Shown in pieces: positions 48,765 to 58,717 of a DNA stretch of 64,000 nucleotides. The stretch lies in assembly GCF_900090045.1 (NCBI RefSeq), contig NC_041782.1:1831001-1895000 (forward strand). The letters are read 5' to 3'. Each line of letters starts with the position of its first letter. Position 1 is the stretch's first letter. Both the position numbers and the translations under genes were made by a program. This stretch comes from Plasmodium malariae (lineage: Eukaryota; Apicomplexa; Aconoidasida; Haemosporida; Plasmodiidae). Below the pieces are notes generated by a model. It worked only from the letters and a program-made list of their open reading frames with translations, was not told where the DNA came from and did not search any database.

Positions 48765-49849
48765 TGTGCACCTGGTTGACGAAAAGAGGAAGGGGGAAGT
48801 GGAACATGTGCATACATATGTGCATTAGTGCTTGTTAGTGTATGCCATTATGTTATCTATATGCACACATTGAATGAACCCTTAGGGCCATACCTCATAT
48901 CTAACTGCCGTGTTATAGTCACTTATAAATTTTAGTAGCATTTCCATATACAAGTGCAGACGAATTCCAAAACGCGTGTTGATACAAAGTACTTGTGTGC
49001 ATATTGACACAAAAGATATACCATAAAAAATTGTAATTTAATGGCCATCTTGTACATGCTTGTATGTGTGGTTCGTTATCTCGCGGAAATTTATGTGCAT
49101 TTGTTTGGACTCTTTTTTTTTTTTTTTTTTTTTTTTATCAGATCAAGTTAACATTGCACATATGTACATACATATATGCACATGTGCATGGGTAGATACA
49201 AAAAACCCACTCAAATTTGTTTTTTTATTTTTTAAACTTATGAACACAAGTAAGTAAACATTCGTAGTATAATCGGAGTAGCCCCTATTACAGGGATACC
49301 ACATTTTAATGAAGGACAAAAATGCGTAAACCTCGAATATTCTTATAAAGCGTGGAACATAATTTGGAAAAGAAAAAAAAAAAAAAAAATGGGGATATTG
49401 AGTAAATTGAGCAAATTGAGCAAATTGAGCAAAATGAGCAAAATGAGCAAAATGAGCATATTGAGCAAAATGAGCATATTGAGCAAAATGAGCATATTGA
49501 GCAAAATGAGCATATTGAGCAAATTGAGGAGGTTGAGAATATTTTGATTGAATAAAAAACGAAACACATATATGTGCATGCAAAAAAGGACAAGCCAGAT
49601 ATAAATGAGATGAACATATATACATATGGCGGAGAAATGTTCCGATAAAATAAGTGCTGGGGATTTGCTTTTTTCCCGTTATAGTAGTTCATCATATATA
49701 GCAAAAAAGAAATAGCAACCTAATGCGTTAATGGGAAAACTGTTAAGACATGTTTTTTGGAAAATTTTTTCTCCTGTATTCGTTCATTTTGTTCCATCTG
49801 TTATGACAATTCTGTTTGTTCCTTTTTCCACCTAGTTCTCCTTTTCCAT
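48765..49849. other. Convergent intergenic region of CCT7 and the B-box gene
   Basis: Contains a T tract (49112-49136), a poly(A) run and a 9-bp repeat (49391-49528). A 29-codon ATG ORF at 49626-49715 is open but unsupported. No gene called. Confidence 0.7.
49391..49528 (+). repeat. 9-bp tandem repeat GAGCAAAAT/GAGCAAATT/GAGCATATT, about 15 copies
   Basis: The 9-bp units alternate AAAATGAGC and ATATTGAGC in the second half, giving a partial 18-bp period. The unit resembles the 9-bp repeat at 3338-3498 (GCAAAATTG). Confidence 0.92.
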
Positions 49850-52800
49850 TTACAGTCCTATCTTTTTACTGCCTATCTGACTGAGCACGTGGTCTATAAG
49901 GTTGGCAGGAACAGGATTCCGCCAATTTTCGTCTGCATAAGTACTCCGCATATTTCTTCTACGGTCACTGCTATCACTACTGCTAAGCCCATTCGTAGCT
50001 CCATTTTTGTAGTTTTTTTTGGGGGGAGCAACTTTCCGCTCTTCATCAATTTTGAGCTTGTACTTTTTTATTTTCTTTTCAACTTTTCCTTGAATTTTTC
50101 TTAATTCCTTTATCATCTGTGCTTTCCCATCTATATGAAAAGATACAGATCTATCTCCTAAGCATTTAGTAGATGTATCTAAACTATAACTACGATGATA
50201 ATAGTTGCTACTTTGCTCTTTTTTGAAAAAGTCAGAAATTTCCAAGTACTTTTCATCTTTTTCAATATAATTACCATTCTCTATCGAATTGAATGAATTT
50301 TCTCCATATTTCTCTACCTCCTTTTGTTCTTCCGCTTCTGCATCCTGTTGTTTAGTCCTCAGCTTTACAATTTCATCATCATTATGATATGAGTTATGCA
50401 ATGGTGCTAAATATTGTTTAATTTCTACATGAGCGATATTATGACTATTAGTTTTATATTTATCAGACATCCTTTTTCCCTCTTCATTTTTTACGTAATA
50501 TAATTTTTCCTTATTTTTTTTATTATTTTGAGTGATACAGTTATTACAGCTAGCTATTTTACCATTTTTATTTTCATCTAATACGTAACTACATTTTTTC
50601 CATCCGTTTGTTCCTTCGAAATTGATTTCTCTCTCTCCATCATTTCCAAAATTATAACTGCATAAACCTTTTGACCCCTTAGCATACATCATATTATCTT
50701 GTGAAGCATTTTCTCTATTCATATTCCTTGTTGCATATTTTATTTTTTCGAAGCATGTATGATGTATGTTCCCCTCATCAGCGGCTTCTTCATACATGAA
50801 GTTATTTGAAATATTTTCCATTTCGTATCTATTATAGGTTAGGCACTCACAAGTGCTATTTTTCCCTTCCTGTGTACTGCTCCCCCGATGTGTACCTACA
50901 AGCATGCACTCTTTTGTGCCCAAGCGTGTGCAGCATGTACTCTCACCTTGCCGTATATGTACGAAAGATATGTCTTCCTCACGTTCAGCAGCACTAGAAG
51001 AAGATGGTGTTAATGGTAATGATGTGCTCCTTTCATTGAAATATTTCTCGTTAGCACTGCCACTTGCGCGACCGAAAAGTAGTCCCTGGTCCTCCAGTTC
51101 ACAGTTTATCGAATGAACGTTGTCAAGATTCGAATCGCGGGAAGTGCCTTTATCAGCATAAGCAGTATTACTCCCGATATTAGTACCCCACGTACCGTTT
51201 ACACGATTTGCATTTGCAATATCTCCACATTTCACGATCATGTTTGACCGATTTGCACTATCCTCAGAAATAGTATAACCATTAATCATATTTTCTTTAG
51301 AACCATATTTTTTCATTTTTTCAAAATTGTTTTTGCCTGTACATCTGGACTGTTTAATACTTGGATAGTTTTTACTCTTACTTATATTTTGTCCTTGCCA
51401 TTTATCACATTCTAAATTAGCGTTAATACAATTATTACTATGTGAATAGCTTAAATTTTGCAAAAATTTATGAATATGGTCATTTAATTTAAATAATTCT
51501 ACTTCCAGCATACTTTTCTTTTCTTCATCATTGTATACAGTTTTACCTTTTTTTTTATGTCCAACAATATCCTTATTTAAAATTGATCCATTATCACACA
51601 CCACGTTTGAGTCATTACACTGTCTGGGTATGCTGCTTAAAAATCTTTTACTATTATCACCCGAATTACAATTTTGGCTAGTCATTGGATCTACATGTGT
51701 ATCTCCTTTTATGTCCAGGTTGCCTAACCAATGTTCATCATGTTCGTCCATTTTTGCAGAATCATTATTACCATTATTCTTATACCCATCTGACAACATC
51801 TCACAGGGGATCCCATCGTAATTCTTATTTCTCTCACTATCATTTTTATCTACAGTACTGTTTAGGTTACTGTTTGATGTAGAGTCGCTACCAATTCGGG
51901 CAGAAGCACCCATGGTAGTTACTCTGTCAATGGTACCTCTGTTGATTCCGCCACTGATGCCAACATTGATGCTTCCATTGATGATATCACTCTTTCTGCT
52001 TATAGTGGTGCTAATTTTATAAGCACCTCCCCCCTCCAGGTCATTCTGCAGCAAATCATTCTGCAACCAATGTCCTTCTTCTGCAGTATGATGGAGGGCA
52101 TAACTATTGCTATTATACAGTTGACTATTGTTCGTTTTGTTCTTTTCACTACTACTAGAGGTGCTGGTGCACGTTCTTATGCATGTACTGCTTAATGTAC
52201 TGTTGACTGTGATGTTGTCCATTACATCATGGTACACAGAGCATCCACTGCTTGTGACTGCATTCTTACTATCTTGAACAGTTGAGAGGTTACGAAAGAC
52301 AGTTTTCTTCTGCTCACTTATTACAGAGTCTCCCATTTGAGGATAATTGTCTGTACTGAAGTACTCCCGAGTATTCTTTATTATCACCCCTTCTTCACTT
52401 TCGCCTTTTTTTATCACCCCTTCTTCACGTTCGCCTTTTTTTATCGCCTCTTCTTCATTTTCGCCTTTTTTTATCGCCTCTTCTTCACTTCCGCCTATTT
52501 TTATCGCCTCTTCTTCACTTCCATTCATTTTCACTATATTCGCCCCACTGTTAACACAATCTACCCAGTTGTCGTTCGAAAAGTTCGATTCGAGGTTTAA
52601 TGGAAGAGAATGTTTTCCTTCATGAACTAAATTTTGCTTTACATATTTTATATTTACATCAGGGGTATTATGGTCATTCCATTCTTGATCCTTTTTCAAT
52701 AATTTTTGAAGAGTACAATATCTATTTGTTTTTTTACTTGCCAAGATGTTTTGATATGTGTCTTCAAATTTGTTAGATGAATTGTAATCAGTATTTCTGA

Positions 52801-55800
52801 ATCGTATGGGATTACTTCTCCTGACCTGTTCATGCGTACTAGAGTTACTACATTCTGATATGAAATCGCTTTTTCTTAATACTTGTGATAGTATATTATT
52901 TGGTTGATCGCTTTTTGGTAACGTGAATTTGTTCAATAAGTTTATGACATTCTCAGTTTCAGTCTCCTCCTCCTGCTCTTGTGGTAGCTTATCCAAAGCA
53001 TGACTTTCAGAATCCCCCGATACACTGAACGAGTTGGTGATAAAACTGTCAATTTTCAAATGTTGCATTTTTTTTGAAGACCCTAAGTCTTCCAAATCGT
53101 TGTAATACTGTAGCAAGGATGAATGCTTTACAGGGAGCTCCTGTTCATAATTGCGTCCATTATGTTCGTTACTTGCACTACATGCATTAGTTCCATTACT
53201 ACCATCTAAAGTTTCTATGCTCCCTTGTCTTTCGCGCCTTTCGCCTGAATACCTGTTCCTCTGATGTGTTTCGGAATTATTACACAGCTGGTGAATGTAC
53301 GACTGTTCAATAATATTTGAAGCAAAATGTTTATATACAGTACTTATATTATTTTCATGATACTTAAAGAAAGGATTATTCATATTAATTTTTGGATGAA
53401 AAGAAGGAATAAGAGCAGAAGATTTATTATTCTTTTTAATATTAATTAGTACATGCAAAAGAGCATTAACCTCTGTTTCATTTTTTTTTGTTAACAACCA
53501 GTAACCGACTAAATCGTTTTTATCATTATATTCAGTTAGCTCTATTCCATATGGGTAAATTCTTTTTTCTAAAATAGTTATATTAGAAATATTAGGATCA
53601 CTGAATGGTTTAATATTTACATTACTAAGACTTACAATGGATTCGATATCATTGTTTAGGTTATTCACTGCATTTTTCGGTTCGAGATGACTACCACACG
53701 ACCTACTCTTTGGATCATAATTTGTACAGTAGTCTTCATTATCATTCTTCTCACTCCAATTTGCAGTATTGGTGCCTTTACCTTTCTCTGAGTAAGTGTT
53801 TCCTGGATTTTTCATCCTCATCAAAGCAGTTTCTTTTCTTCTCCCTTCGACAGATGTTACAGCAGGTACAGACTCTAGAGCTACTACCCCCGTTTCTAAC
53901 CCTTCTTCCACTTCTACTTCATCGCTACGCTCATATTTTCCTTCGTCATGTCCTCTTTTATCACTGCGTATAGGATCCGCATGCGTGTGTATACACAAGT
54001 AAACCGAACGAATGGACACAGTTCTCATTTCCCATTTTTGGTGCAAGGAATCCTTTCTCAAAAATTGTTGTTGATATGTAATTTCAATGTTCATATAAAA
54101 GTCAGTAAAGGGAATTACATGAAAATATTGTTGTCTTTTTTTTGTGTCATTGCTAATTGGTTGTATTCTTTCTTTATTAAATATTCTTTTTTGTAAAAAA
54201 TCTCTAAAGTGTGCAGGATAAATAGGAATTTCAGTATTCGAATTAAACAGATACTGAAATTCATTTTTAATTTTTTGTGATATATTATTTATATTTTTTT
54301 TTGAATTTAGAATATCATTTTTCATATCATAAATTAGAGAACATAAGTGTTCAGATTTTATTTGAGAATGAGGAATTTCTAGTTTCTTTTCAATATCTAT
54401 TAAATTGTCTTTTGTAAAAAATAAACATTTAAAAGATTCTAACTTTTGTACATAATAATCCAATGATAAACCAGCATTTCGATTACTTAGTTTAACCATG
54501 TGTTGTATTTCATTTCTTTTTTTCTCTAAATAACTTCTGTAATTTGTTCTTTCTTTATCTAACTTATTTAAAAAATTAGTACTTTTATCTTGCAAAATTT
54601 TTAAATTTTCTTGCATGTCCATTTTTTTTTTTTCAAGATAACTATTTGTAGCTATGAAACATGCCCTTATTGATCTCTTATTATTTTTACATATAATTTT
54701 ACCATATTTATAAATATTTCTCAGTGCAGGTATGGTATTTTTTAAAACTAACGATTTTTTGTTTAATAAGTCCAATTTACTCTTGAGCTCTTCTTTTATT
54801 TCATTTTTTGCATCCACCAGAGTTAAAATTTCGTGGTTTCCTCTCATTAGCTTAAACCCGGGTTTCAACCCCTCTATGTCGTTACTACTTCCACTACTGT
54901 GTTGGTTAGAGGCACGATTGTTATCGCGGTTACAATTAGGGTCGCATTTGGGGTTACCATTACTGTTATCATCATCACTGCTATTACTTTTACCGTCACT
55001 ATAACTTTCACTGTTGCTTTTCTTTTTCTTGTCTTCAAATTCGCTTAAGCTGACTATATTTTGCGTTTTCTCTTTTTTATGACCATGACATGAATTTTTT
55101 TTTTTCTGAGCTAAATTTGTGCAGGTGTTCAGGTTTTTTGAATTACCGCAATTATTATTGATATTGTTGACATTGTTGATATTGTTGACATTGTTGATAT
55201 TGTTGACATTGTTGACATTGTTGACATTGTTGACATTGTTATGCTCTGTCTGGTTAAGATCATCCACGTTAGTGGTGCTTCCATTCTCGGTTTTTTTTTT
55301 TTTTTTTTTATTCTCCCCTTCACAGTAATAACTTTCACCACCTTTACTTTTGTTCTGAACGTGTACAGGATCGTTCAGCAAACAATCTGAACACAAAAGA
55401 GTGTAACTGCAAGTTTTGCAAGCATATTTTACATACTCATTTACATGTATTGGACATTTTTCTCTAATTTTGATTGGCACACCATTACCAAGCTCAACAA
55501 GCCATTTGTTTTTTTCTTTTAATATGATATCATTAAATTTATAATTATTTTCATATAATCCACTGCTAGCTACATTAATAACATGATCAGGGCTATTTTT
55601 GTGTAACTGGATATTACAAATTGCGCACAAAAATAAATTACAAGTTTTACAAAACAATGTAGAAATGTTTAAGAAGCAATTCATACAAGTCCTAAATTCA
55701 CCTATACATGGAGCTGTATGATTTATATTTATATGTTTAAGAAACTCATTTAAATTTTTATTACTTTTATTAGTGTAATAAACATCATACATATTATCTA

Positions 55801-56134
55801 TTATATTATAATTTGTATTTATTTCTCCTTTTATGTAGGACTTGATCATATTTTTTTCATTATTTTTTAAATCAAAATTTCCATTTTTTTTATTAACAAA
55901 GCAGTTCATATTTTCTTTTTCATTAATATCAAGTGGTCTTTTTTCATCCCTATTCTCGTCATTCTTTGTGATATCATTTTTTTGGTAAGGCAGACTTATA
56001 CTTATATGATTCATCAAGTTCGTAGTATCATTTCTTCCATTATTAAAATTGTAATTTTCATATTTCAGTACATTACTTTTATGTTCACTGGGTGCAATGA
56101 ACAAAGGTTCACGGATAACTATCTTATCATTCAT
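49850..56134 (-). CDS. Giant double B-box zinc-finger / coiled-coil protein with possible split PH domain
   Basis: Single exon, 2094 aa from ATG 56134 (MNDKIVIREPLF); the frame opens 14 codons further only from a TTG. Two B-box-like zinc modules lie near the N-terminus: CMNCFLN..LFCKTC..LCAIC..H (about 150-187) and CPIHVNEYVKYACKTC..LCSDC..H (about 227-258). A long charged helix follows (about 440-630, for example EEIKEELKSKLDLLNKKS and NFLNKLDKERTNYRSYLEK), resembling the coiled coil after B-boxes in TRIM proteins, but no RING precedes the boxes. About 685-715 (HQKWEMRTVSIRSVYLCIH) and 857-905 (YPYGIELTEYNDKND, VGYWLLTKKNETEV, LLHVLINI) look like two halves of a PH domain separated by a low-complexity insert; this is inference. 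The remaining 1100 residues are low complexity with a decapeptide repeat. Function unknown; a scaffold or cytoskeletal role would fit the architecture. Confidence 0.88.
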   Translation of the reverse strand: MNDKIVIREPLFIAPSEHKSNVLKYENYNFNNGRNDTTNLMNHISISLPYQKNDITKNDENRDEKRPLDINEKENMNCFVNKKNGNFDLKNNEKNMIKSYIKGEINTNYNIIDNMYDVYYTNKSNKNLNEFLKHININHTAPCIGEFRTCMNCFLNISTLFCKTCNLFLCAICNIQLHKNSPDHVINVASSGLYENNYKFNDIILKEKNKWLVELGNGVPIKIREKCPIHVNEYVKYACKTCSYTLLCSDCLLNDPVHVQNKSKGGESYYCEGENKKKKKKTENGSTTNVDDLNQTEHNNVNNVNNVNNVNNINNVNNINNVNNINNNCGNSKNLNTCTNLAQKKKNSCHGHKKEKTQNIVSLSEFEDKKKKSNSESYSDGKSNSSDDDNSNGNPKCDPNCNRDNNRASNQHSSGSSNDIEGLKPGFKLMRGNHEILTLVDAKNEIKEELKSKLDLLNKKSLVLKNTIPALRNIYKYGKIICKNNKRSIRACFIATNSYLEKKKMDMQENLKILQDKSTNFLNKLDKERTNYRSYLEKKRNEIQHMVKLSNRNAGLSLDYYVQKLESFKCLFFTKDNLIDIEKKLEIPHSQIKSEHLCSLIYDMKNDILNSKKNINNISQKIKNEFQYLFNSNTEIPIYPAHFRDFLQKRIFNKERIQPISNDTKKRQQYFHVIPFTDFYMNIEITYQQQFLRKDSLHQKWEMRTVSIRSVYLCIHTHADPIRSDKRGHDEGKYERSDEVEVEEGLETGVVALESVPAVTSVEGRRKETALMRMKNPGNTYSEKGKGTNTANWSEKNDNEDYCTNYDPKSRSCGSHLEPKNAVNNLNNDIESIVSLSNVNIKPFSDPNISNITILEKRIYPYGIELTEYNDKNDLVGYWLLTKKNETEVNALLHVLINIKKNNKSSALIPSFHPKINMNNPFFKYHENNISTVYKHFASNIIEQSYIHQLCNNSETHQRNRYSGERRERQGSIETLDGSNGTNACSASNEHNGRNYEQELPVKHSSLLQYYNDLEDLGSSKKMQHLKIDSFITNSFSVSGDSESHALDKLPQEQEEETETENVINLLNKFTLPKSDQPNNILSQVLRKSDFISECSNSSTHEQVRRSNPIRFRNTDYNSSNKFEDTYQNILASKKTNRYCTLQKLLKKDQEWNDHNTPDVNIKYVKQNLVHEGKHSLPLNLESNFSNDNWVDCVNSGANIVKMNGSEEEAIKIGGSEEEAIKKGENEEEAIKKGEREEGVIKKGESEEGVIIKNTREYFSTDNYPQMGDSVISEQKKTVFRNLSTVQDSKNAVTSSGCSVYHDVMDNITVNSTLSSTCIRTCTSTSSSSEKNKTNNSQLYNSNSYALHHTAEEGHWLQNDLLQNDLEGGGAYKISTTISRKSDIINGSINVGISGGINRGTIDRVTTMGASARIGSDSTSNSNLNSTVDKNDSERNKNYDGIPCEMLSDGYKNNGNNDSAKMDEHDEHWLGNLDIKGDTHVDPMTSQNCNSGDNSKRFLSSIPRQCNDSNVVCDNGSILNKDIVGHKKKGKTVYNDEEKKSMLEVELFKLNDHIHKFLQNLSYSHSNNCINANLECDKWQGQNISKSKNYPSIKQSRCTGKNNFEKMKKYGSKENMINGYTISEDSANRSNMIVKCGDIANANRVNGTWGTNIGSNTAYADKGTSRDSNLDNVHSINCELEDQGLLFGRASGSANEKYFNERSTSLPLTPSSSSAAEREEDISFVHIRQGESTCCTRLGTKECMLVGTHRGSSTQEGKNSTCECLTYNRYEMENISNNFMYEEAADEGNIHHTCFEKIKYATRNMNRENASQDNMMYAKGSKGLCSYNFGNDGEREINFEGTNGWKKCSYVLDENKNGKIASCNNCITQNNKKNKEKLYYVKNEEGKRMSDKYKTNSHNIAHVEIKQYLAPLHNSYHNDDEIVKLRTKQQDAEAEEQKEVEKYGENSFNSIENGNYIEKDEKYLEISDFFKKEQSSNYYHRSYSLDTSTKCLGDRSVSFHIDGKAQMIKELRKIQGKVEKKIKKYKLKIDEERKVAPPKKNYKNGATNGLSSSDSSDRRRNMRSTYADENWRNPVPANLIDHVLSQIGSKKIGL
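52378..52520 (-). repeat. 30-bp coding repeat (decapeptide SEEEAIKKGE)
   Basis: Five degenerate units in the B-box protein, residues about 1205-1252, alternating EEEAIKKG and EEGVIKKG. Confidence 0.9.
55150..55240 (-). repeat. 9-bp coding repeat (NNV/NNI tripeptide)
   Basis: Asn-Asn-Val/Ile units, about ten copies, in the linker between the B-boxes and the coiled coil of the giant protein. Confidence 0.9.
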
Positions 56135-56509
56135 CTTTAGAGGTTTTTTCTTTTGTACATACGAATAAGTTTTCAATTTTGCATGTATTACTTTTATGTC
56201 TCTTTTTATTGTGTGAAGCCGTGTTGTGTTGTGTGGTGCTATGTCTTTTTTTTTTTTTTTTTTTTTTTGCTGATGTCTACGTTCAGCTAATCTGTATTTT
56301 ATCGCTTAAATGGATATGCGTGGGGGGACATACGCTTTGACACACGTGTATACGTATGTATATTATATACCCACAAATATATATGCACATTTACACACAC
56401 GCATGCACATACAAATACATTTCCCCCCCCCCTGTTTGGAACTCTTTACAATTTTTAAAACAACAATTTGGCATTTTTTACAAATATCAAAAGAGAATAA
56501 AAAAAAAGA

Positions 56510-56555
<46 letters not shown>

Positions 56556-56964
56556 ATAAATGTATCGTTTAACAATTATGTTAACGATGTACATAAAAAA
56601 AAAAAAAAAAAAATTCTTCACAATGCAAGGTACGTATTTCCCATTTCAGAGAAATAAAAGAATAAATAGTTTTCAAGTATTGTGAACGGTATAATATTAT
56701 CGGTACACATTTACGTATGCGCAACTGCAAGACGAACAGGTTTGCATTTGCCTTATTTTTCTTCCTTCCGTTTTGTTCTGTTTTATTTCGCTTTGTTTTG
56801 TTCTGAGTCGTATCATTTTACCATTTTTTTTCTTATTTTTTTTCATGTATATTTAACATACTTTAACTCTCATTTTTGCTTAACTGGCAATTTAACGTTT
56901 ACATTTGACGTGGACAAAGAGATAGTGCCTTGCGCAAAATTGTTCACGCACGAATGTATGTATA

Positions 56965-57290
56965 TAAATATATGTATGTATGTGTATTTGTATGTATGTG
57001 TATTTGTACGTATGTGTATTTGTACGTATGTGTATTTGTACGTATGTGTATTTGTACGTATGTGTATTTGTACGTATGTGTATTTGTACGCATGTGTATT
57101 TGTACGTATGTGTATTTGTACGCATGTGTATTTGTACGCATGTGTATTTGTACGTATGTGTATTTGTACGTATGTGCGTTTGTACGTATGTGTGTTTGTA
57201 CGTATGTGTATTTGTACGTAAGTGTATTTGTACGTATGTGTATTTGTACGTATGAGCGTTTGTACGTATGAGTGTTTGTACGTATGTCTT
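56965..57290 (+). repeat. 16-bp tandem repeat TACGTATGTGTATTTG, about 20 copies
   Basis: Units differ mainly at three positions (TACGTATG/TACGCATG, GTGTATTTG/GTGCGTTTG, and the last copies GAGCGTTTG). The period is not a multiple of three, yet all three plus-strand frames stay open, because no unit contains a stop in any phase. Confidence 0.95.
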
Positions 57291-58324
57291 AGCGAAAAGT
57301 AACAGTGTATAATGCCTTGTAAGACTTCTCATTTACATGTGGCAGGTATGAAAGACACGCGAATGCGAATTATTCTAAGCGCGTTGAGTGTATATTATTT
57401 TGTTAATTTTGCAGTCCTCTTTCTCTTCGATGGCATGTTAAAACTGTTAGCGGCTTAGCGTTACTGTTAGTGACTGTATTTTCGTATTCATATTTATTTT
57501 CATTTTTATTTTATTTTATTTTCATTTTTATTTTATTTTATTTTTATTTTTTATGTTTTTTCCATAGCAACTTTCCCTCTTTCAAAATTAAAAAGTAGTA
57601 ATGAATATTAAGGTATCAGGAAGGTATCGGATATTGAGCTGCTCTTTCTCCTTAAAAGAAGTTCCAATTTGAGCAGTACAATTATAAAAGTCTTTTTTTT
57701 TTTTTTTTTTTTTTTTTTTTCATTTTTTTCGTGTTAAAATGTATATCCTTGTTATACGAATAATTTTTAGTTAAAAAAATGGACTAGTGTCAACAATTTT
57801 CTAGCTCAGAAGTCCTTCATAGACGTCATTGGGTGCTGTTATAAGATTTCGCTTCACAGGTGAAACACAACGGGATAGGAGGTCCTCCCCCTGTGCGTTT
57901 AAAAATATATAGATATAGTAGTTGCATTAGTAAAAATGAGTGCCTGTGCTTGTTCTGGGGCGGAAAATGAAATTTAAAAAAATTAAAAAAAAATAAAATT
58001 AAATTATATAAAATAAAGCAAAATAAAATTAAATTATATAAAATAAAGCAAAATAAAATTACGTAAATTTATGCGGAATGAAACAACGTAAAATTAAATA
58101 CATAAATTTAATAAAATACGGTTAAATTAAATAAAATGGGGTTGATTAAAAAGATAGCAAAAACGCAGTAAGGAAGCAGAAAAGACACGAGGGGAAGCGA
58201 ATTTCACAATGCTCAAACGTATAGGGAAAAAAAAAAAAAGAAAAAAAAAAGGGGAATTAAACTGAGGGATGTGGATATAAAAATTGAAAAGGGAGGAAAT
58301 TTTAAAAAGAGCATAATAAATGGA

Positions 58325-58445
58325 CTAGTTAATGAACGAATGAATAGATTAATTAGTGAGCGAATGAATAGATTAATTAGTGAGCGAATGAATAGATTAA
58401 TTAGTGAGCGAATGAATAGATTAATTAATGAACGAATGAATAGAT
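58325..58445 (+). repeat. 24-bp tandem repeat, five copies
   Basis: The unit is AGATTAATTAGTGAGCGAAT plus GAAT; the outer copies read AATGAACG. It makes a false Met-Asn-Arg-Leu-Ile-Ser-Glu-Arg ORF. Confidence 0.93.
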
Positions 58446-58717
58446 TTAATTAATGAAAGAATATACTAATTAATGCGTAAATAAAATGACATGCGAATGG
58501 GTGTAGTACGGGAAGAGTGCATAATGGCACATGACTAATTTGGTAAATAAGATGAACGATTGCACGCTTCGGAAAATAATAATAAAAAAAAAAAAAAAAT
58601 TTTATAGAGAAAAATTATACTTTTGGAACGATTAAAATTTATTATTTTTTTTTTTTTTTTCACTTCTTAGCTTTTCTTACGAATTATCCCTTACCCCCAG
58701 GTATATCTCCACACCAT

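Larger units (their letters stand above)
56135..58717. other. 2.6-kb intergenic upstream of the B-box gene
   Basis: Contains long poly(A)/(T) runs (56512-56541 and 57693-57720), a 16-bp repeat (56965-57290), ATTTTATTTTATTTTCATTTTT tracts (57490-57550), a comparatively GC-rich island (57800-57965), and a 24-bp repeat (58325-58445). No confident gene. Confidence 0.7.

Noticed and set aside
49626..49715. 29-codon ATG ORF (MAEKCSDKISAGDLL...)
   Set aside because: Coding-like start, but it ends at once with no donor and lies in the 3' flanks of two convergent genes.
56892..57332. ORFs of 65-180 codons over the TACGTATGTGTATTTG array
   Set aside because: All frames are open because the repeat lacks stops; no independent coding signal.
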